NCBI GenBank assembly: GCA_020636155.1
Contig: JACJYM010000005.1
Span: forward strand, 1 to 64,000
Origin: Lewinellaceae bacterium
GTDB lineage: Bacteria > Bacteroidota > Bacteroidia > Chitinophagales > Saprospiraceae
Length of the DNA stretch: 64,000 nt
Direction of reading: 5' to 3'
Under the pieces are notes generated by a model, which was not told the DNA's origin, did no database searches, and saw only the letters and a program-made list of their open reading frames with translations. Of the stretch, positions 8,591 through 17,105 are shown in pieces. The position numbers and the translations under genes are program-made. Positions within the stretch are counted from its first letter, which is position 1; every line of letters begins with the position of its first letter.

Positions 8591-8840
8591 GTTTTTGTTA
8601 TTGCTTTAATTTTAAAAAAGTGATTCACTAATATCTAATCTTAAGATTAAATTTACTCTCATATTCTCATAATTTGTTGACAATTCATAAGTGAGAATAA
8701 CTAATTAATCAAAATCAATTCTTAGTGAAATAATCAAATATTAATATCAATATTTATTACGTTGCAAAAATGTTAAATCTGGTTAAGAAAATCTAAAAAT
8801 TCAAAGAGAATTAATCACAAGTTATCACAAAACTTACAAT

Positions 8841-9479
8841 TTAGCTATCAGGCACTAAAATAATCTCCATTGTAGCATTTATTGATCTTATATTGTTGCT
8901 CTTGTTGAGAAGTTGAATATTAGAAATGACGACCTTGTCCCCTGCCTTCATATTTTTCAATTTATCGATTTGAAAATTTTGGTTTGAATTGGATCCAAAA
9001 ACTTTGAAAAATTCCGGATCCCCCTCTTTATACGATAAAATCAAGGTGTAAGTGTATAATTCAGCATGATTTGACAATTGAAAATTCTCGTCATAGACTA
9101 TAGAAACCCCATTCAATAAGTTTTCGATTTTTGAAATTGGTAGCTCGCCATTGACCGCATCTTTCACGACGATCGCTGGATTTGGAATAGTATCAACCTC
9201 GGCAGTGAGGATGTCCACAGGTAAAGATTTATAGTATAATTTCAACTTGATCTCCTCCTCGATATTATAAGGATAAATGTAATAGGTGGTATCAGAAGTC
9301 GTCCCAATCCTAGCATTGGTAGCTTTTAGTAATATCTTACTCACGTCACATTGGTTCGTATTGAGTTCTACCCTATTTTCATAATTCAAGTAAAATACCT
9401 GGTAATCATGTTTAAATGTTGGAATATTTTGACTGTAAGAGTACAATGGTAGAAAGAGTAATATGACTAAGTACTTCAT
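8841..9479 (-). CDS. Secreted protein with GldM C-terminal-like domain
   Basis: A 212-residue protein with a signal peptide (1-16, ending SYS). Residues about 100-210 follow the pattern of the last periplasmic domain of GldM/PorM, a T9SS and gliding motor component: a P-A-I-V-V-K-DAVNGELPISKIENL start, a FQLSNHAELYTYTL strand pair, a KLKNMKAGDKVVISNIQLL segment, and an N..R.I.A..EI.LV end. There is no transmembrane helix of the GldM N-terminal type, and no gldK/L/N neighbours. It could be a stand-alone partner of the T9SS trans-envelope complex. Assignment rests on pattern recognition only. Confidence 0.6.
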   Translation of the reverse strand: MKYLVILLFLPLYSYSQNIPTFKHDYQVFYLNYENRVELNTNQCDVSKILLKATNARIGTTSDTTYYIYPYNIEEEIKLKLYYKSLPVDILTAEVDTIPNPAIVVKDAVNGELPISKIENLLNGVSIVYDENFQLSNHAELYTYTLILSYKEGDPEFFKVFGSNSNQNFQIDKLKNMKAGDKVVISNIQLLNKSNNIRSINATMEIILVPDS

Positions 9480-9649
9480 TTAATTAATTTTCAAAATTTG
9501 TCCGATGCCCTTCATGTAAGACAATTTATCCCTTAGAATAAGTGCATTCTTAAGTAACGGTCATATTTTCAGATATATTTTAATAAACAAATAATATTGT
9601 TCAACGTTTTGTAAAGAAAACTTTTTCTAACTGGGCTGCCAAATATTTT

Positions 9650-9657
9650 TAATTTTG
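9650..9657 (+). promoter_or_regulatory. Bacteroidota -7 promoter element (MCE gene)
   Basis: TAATTTTG fits TAnnTTTG exactly, 22 bases before the preferred GTG start at 9679. No clear TTG -33 element is seen. The TTG within this box is also an in-frame possible start (9655), which would give a false 8-residue extension. Confidence 0.6.
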
Positions 9658-9678
9658 CAGCATCAAAATTTAAAACGA

Positions 9679-10740
9679 GTGTTCAAACTATCCAAAGAAG
9701 CTAAGTTAGGATTATTAGTCATTGTGACTATTTTTTTTAGTATTTGGGGATATAAATATATCAAGGGGAAGGATTTATTCTCTAAAACCATAGAGATAAA
9801 GGCCATTTTCAGTGACGTTACCGGCCTTGAGATTTCCTCACCTGTATTTATCAATGGTTATAAGATAGGATCTGTTACTGGAATCGACATCAATAAAGCA
9901 AAGGTCGACGAAATGATAGTGAATATATCGATAGAAAAAGATTTCAATATACCGAATGATGCCATCGCGATCATGTATGATGATGGAATCGTAGGGGGTA
10001 AAAACATAAAAATAGAATTCTCGCAATTGTGTAATGGCAATAACTGTATCGTAAATGGCGACGTACTCAAGGCTAAGAGCGAGGGACTACTCACATCTAT
10101 GTTAGGTACTGATAATGTCAATGAATATATCGAAACGGCGGGTAACAAACTCAGTGAAACCATCGACCACCTAGGTGATGCTGATAAAAACGGGGCATTG
10201 CATGAAACCCTTAGAAATCTAAATCTCTCATTGGCAAACATAGCCAGTATGACTTCCAGTTTAAATAAAGTACTCGTCAACAATTCTCAAAACATGAACT
10301 CCATGATGAAAAACATGGATAAAATGATGGGTAATATTGCGGATAACAATGAAAATATCAGTCAAATATTGACCAACCTTAATACGATTACAGCCGATTT
10401 TGGAAATGCAAATATAGGAAGCAACACCGCCACGACCCTTGAGAATGCCAAGCTAGCGACTACACAACTTAATACCACGCTGGCGAACACTGAAAAAGCC
10501 ATGAATAATCTAAATAGTATATTAGCTAAAATGGATGCCGGTGATGGAAGTCTTTCCAAATTGTTGAATGATAAAAAGCTCTATGATAATCTGGAGTTCA
10601 CGAGTAAAAACCTTGCACTACTTCTTCAGGATCTGAGAATCAATCCAGGCAGGTATGTCAATATTTCCGTATTCGGTAAGAAGAAAAAAGACTATATACT
10701 TCCTGAAAATGACCCCGCTTTTCAAGATACTCTTAGATAA
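9679..10740 (+). CDS. MCE/MlaD-family lipid transport protein
   Basis: About 353 residues from a GTG start. One transmembrane helix near the N-terminus (VIVTIFFSIWGYKYI) is followed by a single MCE domain (about 35-115, ending in the GGKNIKIEF region) and a long helical, Asn- and Met-rich coiled-coil stretch (about 130-290). The C-terminus (NPGRYVNISVFGKKKKD) is typical of Bacteroidota MlaD homologues. MCE proteins form hexameric periplasmic rings that carry phospholipids or other lipids between membranes. The usual partner permease and ATPase genes are not adjacent. I chose GTG 9679 because the upstream TTG at 9655 lies inside the promoter -7 box. Confidence 0.88.
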   Translation: MFKLSKEAKLGLLVIVTIFFSIWGYKYIKGKDLFSKTIEIKAIFSDVTGLEISSPVFINGYKIGSVTGIDINKAKVDEMIVNISIEKDFNIPNDAIAIMYDDGIVGGKNIKIEFSQLCNGNNCIVNGDVLKAKSEGLLTSMLGTDNVNEYIETAGNKLSETIDHLGDADKNGALHETLRNLNLSLANIASMTSSLNKVLVNNSQNMNSMMKNMDKMMGNIADNNENISQILTNLNTITADFGNANIGSNTATTLENAKLATTQLNTTLANTEKAMNNLNSILAKMDAGDGSLSKLLNDKKLYDNLEFTSKNLALLLQDLRINPGRYVNISVFGKKKKDYILPENDPAFQDTLR

Positions 10741-10810
10741 GAGTTATTTCATCACTTTCGCAATAGGTTATCTATCAAAGATTTATGGCTGAAAGTCGTG
10801 AATTGTTAAA

Positions 10811-11827
10811 TTAGTATCCTTTCTCTAAAAATTCTCGCAGATCTGCAAGCTGCTGGTCACTCAATTTTTCCAAAGGATACTGAGGCATATAACTCGTTCT
10901 GCCGGAATAACTTGGCACTCCCCACCTAATGACCTGATAGATGGAGTAAGATGAATAAGTCGCCATTTTATTACGTAAAAAATCAACGGACATATTGTTC
11001 TTTTCCAAATCAAAAAAGCTGTACCTCTCTTGCAAGTGGCAATGAAGACAACTCAATTCGTAGATTTTCTTTCCAGATTCATAATTGCCGGACAAGCCGG
11101 TGCCGACGTTTCGATCAGCAGGAGGTGGTACAAAAGTTGCTGGAGAACCACTTAGATATTTGGATTTAATCAATTCTCTTGCATATAATTTTTCTTCATC
11201 GCTACTGGCATTTTTAATTCTCTCCCGTTCCTTTTCATTCAAATCTAAATCACTCATCCGAAATCCAATATCCCAAAAATAAGCCATGATGGATTCCATC
11301 TCCCATGGTTCCAATGCCCTCCCCTGAGCACACTCTGTGGCACACAGTTGTATGGCATTCCTTATGTCGTGCCGGGCTGTTTCTACCAGTTCTCCATACT
11401 TTTTATAGTAATCGCCGTTATAAAAACTGGTTCTATTGATGGCGCCATAAAGGGTCGTTCCTTGCAGAAATGGCAAGCCTTTTTCTGATACATAAGACAG
11501 TCTTGCCTCTGGACTAGATACCGTAAGGTCTGGATCTTCTATTTGAAGATTATGACAAGAAGTGCATACGAAATGTTTACTTTGTCTCTTACCTTTCCCA
11601 CCATTTTCCTTTTGTGCAAACCCATCTTTTACCAAAGTCTCACCCGCCTGTACACTCACATTTGCGATATTGAAATTGGGCATTATATCGTCGTAATTTT
11701 CGCCTAAAGCTAGGAGTACATCGGTTACATAATCGTCCTCCGCCTCGAATATGATTTTTGGTTCACTATGTTTATAAACACCCACTCCTAAAAGTGTTGA
11801 TATAATTAATGTTACGAGAAATTTCAT
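10811..11827 (-). CDS. Secreted diheme cytochrome c family protein
   Basis: A 338-residue exported protein with an N-terminal hydrophobic signal (1-18) and two canonical haem c motifs: C88-T-S-C-H92 and C260-L-H-C-H264. The second motif starts a classical cytochrome c domain ending with QLADLREFLEKG. Extra cysteines (about 162 and 166) sit between the haem domains. It probably moves electrons in the periplasm or at the outer membrane. It is the last of three same-strand genes with a DUF5777 barrel and a cytochrome-like lipoprotein; the gaps (131 and 53 bases) allow but do not prove one transcript. Confidence 0.88.
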   Translation of the reverse strand: MKFLVTLIISTLLGVGVYKHSEPKIIFEAEDDYVTDVLLALGENYDDIMPNFNIANVSVQAGETLVKDGFAQKENGGKGKRQSKHFVCTSCHNLQIEDPDLTVSSPEARLSYVSEKGLPFLQGTTLYGAINRTSFYNGDYYKKYGELVETARHDIRNAIQLCATECAQGRALEPWEMESIMAYFWDIGFRMSDLDLNEKERERIKNASSDEEKLYARELIKSKYLSGSPATFVPPPADRNVGTGLSGNYESGKKIYELSCLHCHLQERYSFFDLEKNNMSVDFLRNKMATYSSYSIYQVIRWGVPSYSGRTSYMPQYPLEKLSDQQLADLREFLEKGY

Positions 11828-11958
11828 CTTAATAAGATTGTTTGTTTGTCAATTTCAACCATACTGATTAATCATCCCACCTATGTGTCATAATTACCTT
11901 ATCCATGGTTTGTTTCATCATTAATAATTTGAATTATTACGGATTTCAATCAATTCAT

Positions 11959-12825
11959 TTACAACCTAAATTGTCTCGAAATGGTAAATCCGATTCTAAA
12001 TTGCCCTTTTGAAATGTCTGAAGTGGTGTAAGGAATATAATCGGTTTCTACTATTCCCGTAGAATTCGTGAGGTTAAGTTGAAAGACATGACCTCCACCA
12101 GTCTCCCATTCAAAACCAAAGCCATATTCAGGAAAATAATTGTTTTCGCTTGTTCGCAATGAAGAAAACATATATCGACTCTCGAGCAAGAAACCGAACG
12201 ACTTAGAACATTGCCATTTCAATGCAGCACTCAATGATGGTAAATCATTTTGATCATCACTGGTTACAATATTCCGGTAAGTCCAAGCCCCTGTAACCTG
12301 AAGAGAGAAAGCATTGGATAGTTTTCTAGCCATTAGAAATTCCAAATGATATGCCAATCTATGTGAGCTTTTTGCAAAGTAATTAAGTCTTCCTTCATTT
12401 TCACTTTTCGGCATGGTGCTATAAGATGCCAATGCCAATACGGTCATGGTTAATGGATTTTTGCCATTGACCTCTTGTCCTACCAATTTTATTTTTGCAA
12501 ATCCGGAAACCAATTGTTTAATAGGACCTGCCCCCTTGGTACGCATCAGGCCTACCATGAAATTATCGGACACACCATAATCAAATTCAATGCCCACGTC
12601 TGTACTATTCTCAAGTCCGTAGAATGATTGCCATCCTCCAAGGTCTCCGGCAAAATCACCGAATCGGTGGGTGACTCTAAAATCCAATCGGTGTGCTTTT
12701 AGCGTCTCGACAGAATGTCCATTTACAACTCTTGTATCTTTAAATGTCTGAAACACTTTCTCTTGAGCCGAGGAAAAGTTAACTAGGGTTAAGAATGCAA
12801 CTATTATAAATAAAACCTTTTTCAT
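11959..12825 (-). CDS. DUF5777-family outer-membrane beta-barrel protein
   Basis: A 288-residue protein with a signal peptide (1-20, ending SSAQ) and alternating aromatic beta-strands throughout, ending in the outer-membrane style FTISRQFRL. The segment HRLDFRVTHRFGD and the following GGWQSFYGLENSTDVG are characteristic of DUF5777 proteins of Bacteroidota. The function of the family is unknown to me. Its position between a diheme cytochrome and a cytochrome-like lipoprotein suggests a role in envelope redox or substrate passage, which is inference. Confidence 0.85.
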   Translation of the reverse strand: MKKVLFIIVAFLTLVNFSSAQEKVFQTFKDTRVVNGHSVETLKAHRLDFRVTHRFGDFAGDLGGWQSFYGLENSTDVGIEFDYGVSDNFMVGLMRTKGAGPIKQLVSGFAKIKLVGQEVNGKNPLTMTVLALASYSTMPKSENEGRLNYFAKSSHRLAYHLEFLMARKLSNAFSLQVTGAWTYRNIVTSDDQNDLPSLSAALKWQCSKSFGFLLESRYMFSSLRTSENNYFPEYGFGFEWETGGGHVFQLNLTNSTGIVETDYIPYTTSDISKGQFRIGFTISRQFRL

Positions 12826-12878
12826 CTAACTAATTTAATATCGTAATCTATTTTCCAAGCAATTATTTTAAGTCATTT

Positions 12879-13256
12879 TTATTGTTCTGGATATCCATTA
12901 TCCAGCCAACATTTTATTAAGCCATATTCCTCTTGAGTCAGCTCCTGAGGCCTATCGCTGGGTGTATTGCCTGGAGGCATCACTAAAGCCCCATTGATGA
13001 CCACATTATAAAAACTTTTGCCACTTTCTACTTCAATATCTTCTAGCACACCCGCATAAACATTGTAATCACTGTGGCTCACACCATCGTGGCATCCGGT
13101 ATTGCTATAACCACAAGATTGCGAAAGAATAGGCTGTATCGTGTTGTTGAATGTAATTTCATCGGTACACACGACATTTTGTTCCACAATTTTATCCTTA
13201 TTACAAGCCGTTGCGAAAAAAAATAAAAAAATACTATAAAATATAAATCTTTGCAT
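12879..13256 (-). CDS. Cytochrome-like lipoprotein with C-x6-CH motif
   Basis: About 125 residues from ATG 13256. The N-terminus is a lipoprotein signal ending in the lipobox FATAC. The body has the layout of small planctomycete-type cytochrome c domains: SQSCG....GCHDG, a VINGALVMPPGN middle, and an ELTQEEYGLIKCWLDNGYP end. The two Cys of the putative haem site are spaced C-x6-CH rather than C-x2-CH. An in-frame TTG at 13280 would extend the protein by 8 residues, but it lies inside the promoter -7 box, so ATG 13256 is preferred. Probably first gene of the cluster ending with the diheme cytochrome. Confidence 0.75.
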   Translation of the reverse strand: MQRFIFYSIFLFFFATACNKDKIVEQNVVCTDEITFNNTIQPILSQSCGYSNTGCHDGVSHSDYNVYAGVLEDIEVESGKSFYNVVINGALVMPPGNTPSDRPQELTQEEYGLIKCWLDNGYPEQ

Positions 13257-13277
13257 CTTGTTTTGTGTTGTAAAGCT

Positions 13278-13308
13278 CAAATTTACGTTTCATAACGTAA
13301 ATATTCAA
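13278..13308 (-). promoter_or_regulatory. Bacteroidota promoter (cytochrome-like lipoprotein)
   Basis: On the minus strand TTG (13306-13308), 20 bases, then TAAATTTG (13278-13285). This fits the TTG-N19..23-TAnnTTTG consensus. The ATG at 13256 lies 21 bases downstream of the -7 box. Confidence 0.7.
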
Positions 13309-13332
13309 TGAAATAATTAAAAAAATATTAAT

Positions 13333-13749
13333 ATGTATCCAATTGAATTAGTTGCACCTTTAGCGAAAGATTTAACCGATTTTGGCTTTATAGGATTATC
13401 TACTGCCAATGAAGTCGATGACTTATTAGAAAGTAAAAATGGGAGTGTTTTATTAGTCGTAAATTCTGTTTGCGGTTGTGCAGCAGCCAATGCAAGACCA
13501 GGAGCCAAAATGGCGATTGCCAATGCAAATAAGAGACCTGATCATGTTGCCACGGTATTTGCAGGGGTTGATAAAGAAGCAACGGAGCGAGCCCGCGACT
13601 TTTTATTACCTTATCCGCCGTCTTCACCGGCGATTGCTTTGTTTAAGGATGGTAAATTGGTTCACATGCTAGAAAGAAGACACATAGAAGGCAATTCCGC
13701 TCAAGTAATTGCGGAAAATCTAGTGAAAGCCTTTGATACTTACTGCTAA
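13333..13749 (+). CDS. BrxA/BrxB-family bacilliredoxin
   Basis: A 138-residue thioredoxin-fold protein of the YphP/YqiW (BrxA/BrxB) family. The active site is C47-G-C49 in NSVCGCAAANARPG, and the PPSSPAIALFKDGKLVHMLERRHIEG segment is family-typical. These proteins remove bacillithiol from S-bacillithiolated proteins in organisms that make bacillithiol, as some Bacteroidota do. It is cytoplasmic and has its own short upstream region divergent from the cytochrome-like lipoprotein gene. A strong hairpin follows. Confidence 0.93.
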   Translation: MYPIELVAPLAKDLTDFGFIGLSTANEVDDLLESKNGSVLLVVNSVCGCAAANARPGAKMAIANANKRPDHVATVFAGVDKEATERARDFLLPYPPSSPAIALFKDGKLVHMLERRHIEGNSAQVIAENLVKAFDTYC

Positions 13750-13767
13750 CAGTGCATACTGTTAGAC

Positions 13768-13812
13768 AAATAAATCCCAACATTGTCTTTCCTCAATGTT
13801 GGGATTTATTTT
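13768..13812. terminator. Bidirectional hairpin terminator
   Basis: An 18-base stem: AAATAAATCCCAACATTG (13768-13785) pairs with CAATGTTGGGATTTATTT (13794-13811), followed by T. It lies between the converging bacilliredoxin gene (+) and the outer-membrane barrel gene (-), and would serve both. Confidence 0.9.
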
Positions 13813-13820
13813 AAAATTTA

Positions 13821-14669
13821 CTAATCTTTATTCCAGATATAACCAACACCTATTCCGAATCTAAGACCACCAATGTTGTATGGCAATTTTTCTAATTTCT
13901 CACCATTATAATCCACATAAGGATTATCCGTATTGATTTCTTTTTCGGCATTGAAAGTTTCATCAGCTGTGGATGGAGAAGTAAAATATAGTGAAGGCAC
14001 ACCATCTTGACTACCTATGTCATAAGCTACATTTCCATGAATATTAAAATTATCTGAAATGAAATATCTCAAATCAAGCTGTGGACCATACAAAAATGAC
14101 TGAGTTTTAAGATCCATATTGAGATAACTTCCGAAATATTGGTTACCATTAATTTCGATATACCCTGCATTATTATCCAATTCTCCTAATTTGAATCCTT
14201 GGTTACCGACCATAAGACCCAACGCTGGTCTAATGTGCAAATAACTGTCACCCAGCGCAATAGGAATACTATAACCTATGCTATAGCCAAAGATATAACT
14301 ATAAGCATCTCCAAAATTAATGTCAAAAAATATGGAATGGGACAATCCTTGATACCTTCCAAAATGAAAATTAATAGCCAATCCGAACTGCGAATACTTA
14401 TCTAATACCTCAGTGGTACCTGTAAAATTATCCATAGAAGGTGATTCATCTACGAATCTAGTCGTAATAACTCCTGGATCAGTATCAATAGAGCGAGGAC
14501 CAAATAAAATACTCACACCTATATATTTTCTAGGCAAATCATTAGACTTTCCTTTAAACATATAGTTTCCGAGATTTAACCCAACAGAGTTCGAATCGAA
14601 ATCGGCATCTTGAGCATTGATATTCAGACAAAATAAAAATGAAAATAGAATTAAAATGTAGTTTTTCAT
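13821..14669 (-). CDS. Outer-membrane beta-barrel protein
   Basis: A 282-residue exported protein: signal peptide 1-19 (ending NINAQ), then alternating beta-strand segments rich in Tyr, Phe and Gly, with repeated turns and a terminal strand GIGVGYIWNKD. This fits a porin-like barrel of the general Bacteroidota outer-membrane type. No specific family recognised. It is a single-gene unit sharing a bidirectional terminator with the bacilliredoxin gene. Confidence 0.75.
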   Translation of the reverse strand: MKNYILILFSFLFCLNINAQDADFDSNSVGLNLGNYMFKGKSNDLPRKYIGVSILFGPRSIDTDPGVITTRFVDESPSMDNFTGTTEVLDKYSQFGLAINFHFGRYQGLSHSIFFDINFGDAYSYIFGYSIGYSIPIALGDSYLHIRPALGLMVGNQGFKLGELDNNAGYIEINGNQYFGSYLNMDLKTQSFLYGPQLDLRYFISDNFNIHGNVAYDIGSQDGVPSLYFTSPSTADETFNAEKEINTDNPYVDYNGEKLEKLPYNIGGLRFGIGVGYIWNKD

Positions 14670-14849
14670 AATATGTATTTAATGTAAAAAAATAGTTTTC
14701 AGAAGCTGTAAACAAAAAATCAACTCAGGAAATTTATGTTATTCTTTTTTAATGTATTATAATTGGTTTTTGTAAATCAGATTATCAAAACAAATATAGA
14801 AATTATAAGTAATTCTGTGAGAACGTCTATCCTTTTTAAATAATATGTA

Positions 14850-15344
14850 ATGATTTTAACATACTCCAAAATAACGACTGATGAATATTTAGATTTCAAA
14901 AAATTGGTAGATAAAATCTGGCCTTCCTATTTTTCAAGTATTTTAAGTCCTGACCAAATTGATTATATGATGAATATGATGTATAGTCAAGAATCTTTTG
15001 TTGCAGATATTGCCAACTCGTGCCAATATTATTTCATAGAATTGAACCATGAAAAAATCGGATATCTAGCCTATCAATTGAACTTTGAACCGCATACTTG
15101 CAAGTTGCATAAGTTTTATTTGTTGGAAATGGTTCGAGGCAAAGGAATAGGAAGAAAAACTATTAGTTGGGTTGAATCGCAATGCAAAAAATCAAAAAAC
15201 ACTGGTCTTATCCTCAATGTTAATCGATTCAACGAAACGGTTGAAATTTACAGAAGCCTTGGATTTACAGTAATAAAAGAAATTGATGTAGAAATAGGTC
15301 GCGGTTATCTCATGGAAGATTACATCATGGAATTGAAGTTTTAA
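14850..15344 (+). CDS. GNAT-family N-acetyltransferase
   Basis: A 164-residue GNAT-fold protein. The acetyl-CoA-binding loop is RGKGIG at about 95-100, preceded by the beta-strand LHKFYLLEM and followed by a GLILNVNRFNETVEIYRSLGF segment that matches the last conserved motif. The acceptor cannot be predicted; it could acetylate a small molecule or a protein N-terminus. It stands alone between a barrel gene (-) and the thioredoxin-dockerin gene (+). Confidence 0.88.
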   Translation: MILTYSKITTDEYLDFKKLVDKIWPSYFSSILSPDQIDYMMNMMYSQESFVADIANSCQYYFIELNHEKIGYLAYQLNFEPHTCKLHKFYLLEMVRGKGIGRKTISWVESQCKKSKNTGLILNVNRFNETVEIYRSLGFTVIKEIDVEIGRGYLMEDYIMELKF

Positions 15345-15449
15345 ACCAGATTTTACTGCACAAATCTTACATAATTCGTTAATTTTCAAATATTTGGTAC
15401 AACTTTTGAAGATTTTTTAGTATTATTGTAATGATAAATATTCAATGTT

Positions 15450-16463
15450 ATGAAATTTTTCGTTTCTGCCATTTGCCTTCTATTCTCTATAAGTGCTATT
15501 GGTCAAGCATATCCTGACTTTACCATTACTGACACTCAAGGCAATGTTCACAATTTGTATAGTGATTATTTAGACCAAAATAAAGTCGTGGTTATCGAGT
15601 TATTTTTCGTTGATTGCCCTCCTTGCAATGCCATAGCTCCGGCATATCAAGCAAAATATGTACAATGGGGAGAAGGCAATGGAGATGTTGAGTTTATTGA
15701 GTTGAGTACGCAAGCTTGGGACAGTAACGCAGATGTAGCCGGATTTAAAGCTCAATATGGAATAACAGCACCCGGTGCAGGTAATGACGGAGGCAGTAAA
15801 GATGCGGTCTTGCCAATACTTTCAGGCAATTATGGACCTTATTATGGCACCCCATCCATGGCGGTAATCGCCCCAGACGGGAGTGTAGACTACCCTCATT
15901 ACGTCAATGACGACTTAGATGTCGCGATTGAGGCCGCTCTTCAAAAGCAAAACACAAGCAGCACGACTACTGTCAATAGTAATGTGACCTTACATGCCAA
16001 TGGTAGCACCCCAACGGATGCTTTTCGCTTATTCTTAAAGCCATCAGGAAGCGATACACCAAAAATAGATATTACTGATGCTCTGAATAGTGGAAATTTC
16101 AGTTATCCGCCTTCGGGATTTGAAAGTGTACTAGATCCGGTGATTATTTTAGAATCATATTCTTCGGCGCCACACCCTAGTGTAACCGCGGCTGATTTAA
16201 TCCAAATACAAAAACACATTTTACATATCATTCCGTTCACTGATGAAGCTAAAATTATCGCCTCTGATGCTAATGGAAATGGTTCGGTAACAGCGGCTGA
16301 TTTAATCCTGATTAGAAAATCCATTTTACAATTGATTAACGAATATCCAAATAATGTGGCAGGTTATTTTATCTATCCAATTGAGATTCCGATAATTCCA
16401 AACCCTGGAGGAGAAACTTCCGTTGATATCAATATTTATAGACGTGGCAATGTGAATTTTTAG
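15450..16463 (+). CDS. Secreted thioredoxin-like protein with dockerin-like tail
   Basis: A 337-residue exported protein. A signal peptide (1-19) leads into a TlpA/ResA-type thioredoxin domain (about 20-165) with active site C56-P-P-C59 and the cis-Pro loop GTPSM (133-137). A linker rich in Ser/Thr follows, then a module with two dockerin type I-like repeats: SVTAADLIQIQKHIL (244-258) and DANGNGSVTAADLILIRKSI (273-292). The second has the Asp/Asn calcium-loop pattern. The C-terminus (DINIYRRGNVNF) resembles the GDVN-type ending of similar modules in Saprospiria-type proteins. No standard T9SS tail is seen. A disulfide reductase/oxidase tethered through the dockerin-like part is a plausible reading. 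Confidence 0.82.
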   Translation: MKFFVSAICLLFSISAIGQAYPDFTITDTQGNVHNLYSDYLDQNKVVVIELFFVDCPPCNAIAPAYQAKYVQWGEGNGDVEFIELSTQAWDSNADVAGFKAQYGITAPGAGNDGGSKDAVLPILSGNYGPYYGTPSMAVIAPDGSVDYPHYVNDDLDVAIEAALQKQNTSSTTTVNSNVTLHANGSTPTDAFRLFLKPSGSDTPKIDITDALNSGNFSYPPSGFESVLDPVIILESYSSAPHPSVTAADLIQIQKHILHIIPFTDEAKIIASDANGNGSVTAADLILIRKSILQLINEYPNNVAGYFIYPIEIPIIPNPGGETSVDINIYRRGNVNF

Positions 16464-16469
16464 TTTATC

Positions 16470-16943
16470 TCATATCACTCTATCGGCACAACAACTACTT
16501 GCAAAAGCATGGGGTTTTGCTTTGAATTCAAATCCCATGCTTAATATATAACCTGTCGCTTCTTTTAGTGCAACATTTGATTTAAAATTGGGGTCTGTAT
16601 TAATATCGGCATGGACTTCAAGTTCGACTCCATATTTATCCAACAAATCACACAATTCATAAGCCACTTGTATAGATTTAGATACTTCGGCAATCATACG
16701 TTCTTTGATTCTCATTTTGAAATGAATGCTGTCATAATTTATAAACATGAATCCACCTTTTTCTTCTCTTAAAAATACAATCACCGTTGCAAATTCAATT
16801 TTTTCGCCTCTTACCTGAGAATCAGATCCAATGCATACCATAAGCTTATGTCCTGCTTCCGATTCCCTACGAATTGCATTCTCTACTGCAAGAACTATGG
16901 GCTCATGGATGACTTCTCCATTAAATTTTCGCCATAAGTTCAT
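16470..16943 (-). CDS. YkuK-family ribonuclease H-like protein
   Basis: A 157-residue cytoplasmic protein of the YkuK (DUF458) family with a predicted RNase H-like fold. Conserved acidic positions appear in CIGSDSQVRG (D at about 40) and in VHADINTDPN (about 111-120). The family's nuclease activity is predicted by fold, not seen here. The stop codons of this gene and the thioredoxin-dockerin gene converge with 6 bases between them. Confidence 0.85.
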   Translation of the reverse strand: MNLWRKFNGEVIHEPIVLAVENAIRRESEAGHKLMVCIGSDSQVRGEKIEFATVIVFLREEKGGFMFINYDSIHFKMRIKERMIAEVSKSIQVAYELCDLLDKYGVELEVHADINTDPNFKSNVALKEATGYILSMGFEFKAKPHAFASSCCADRVI

Positions 16944-17050
16944 TTCATTACTTTTAAAATATTAATGACATAACACGATGGTCACAGTTTAAAGTTCAAT
17001 TGTTATGGTGTTAGGTGGAAATTAATAAAATAGATATGGTTTCACAATAC

Positions 17051-17083
17051 AAAAAAAGGCTTGAGCAATTGCCCAAGCCTTTC
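17051..17083 (-). terminator. Rho-independent terminator of secDF
   Basis: AAAGGCTTG (17055-17063) pairs with CAAGCCTTT (17074-17082). On the minus strand the stem is followed by seven T. It lies 24 bases after the secDF stop. Confidence 0.9.
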
Positions 17084-17105
17084 TTATTTTATCCAAACTA
17101 ATTAA

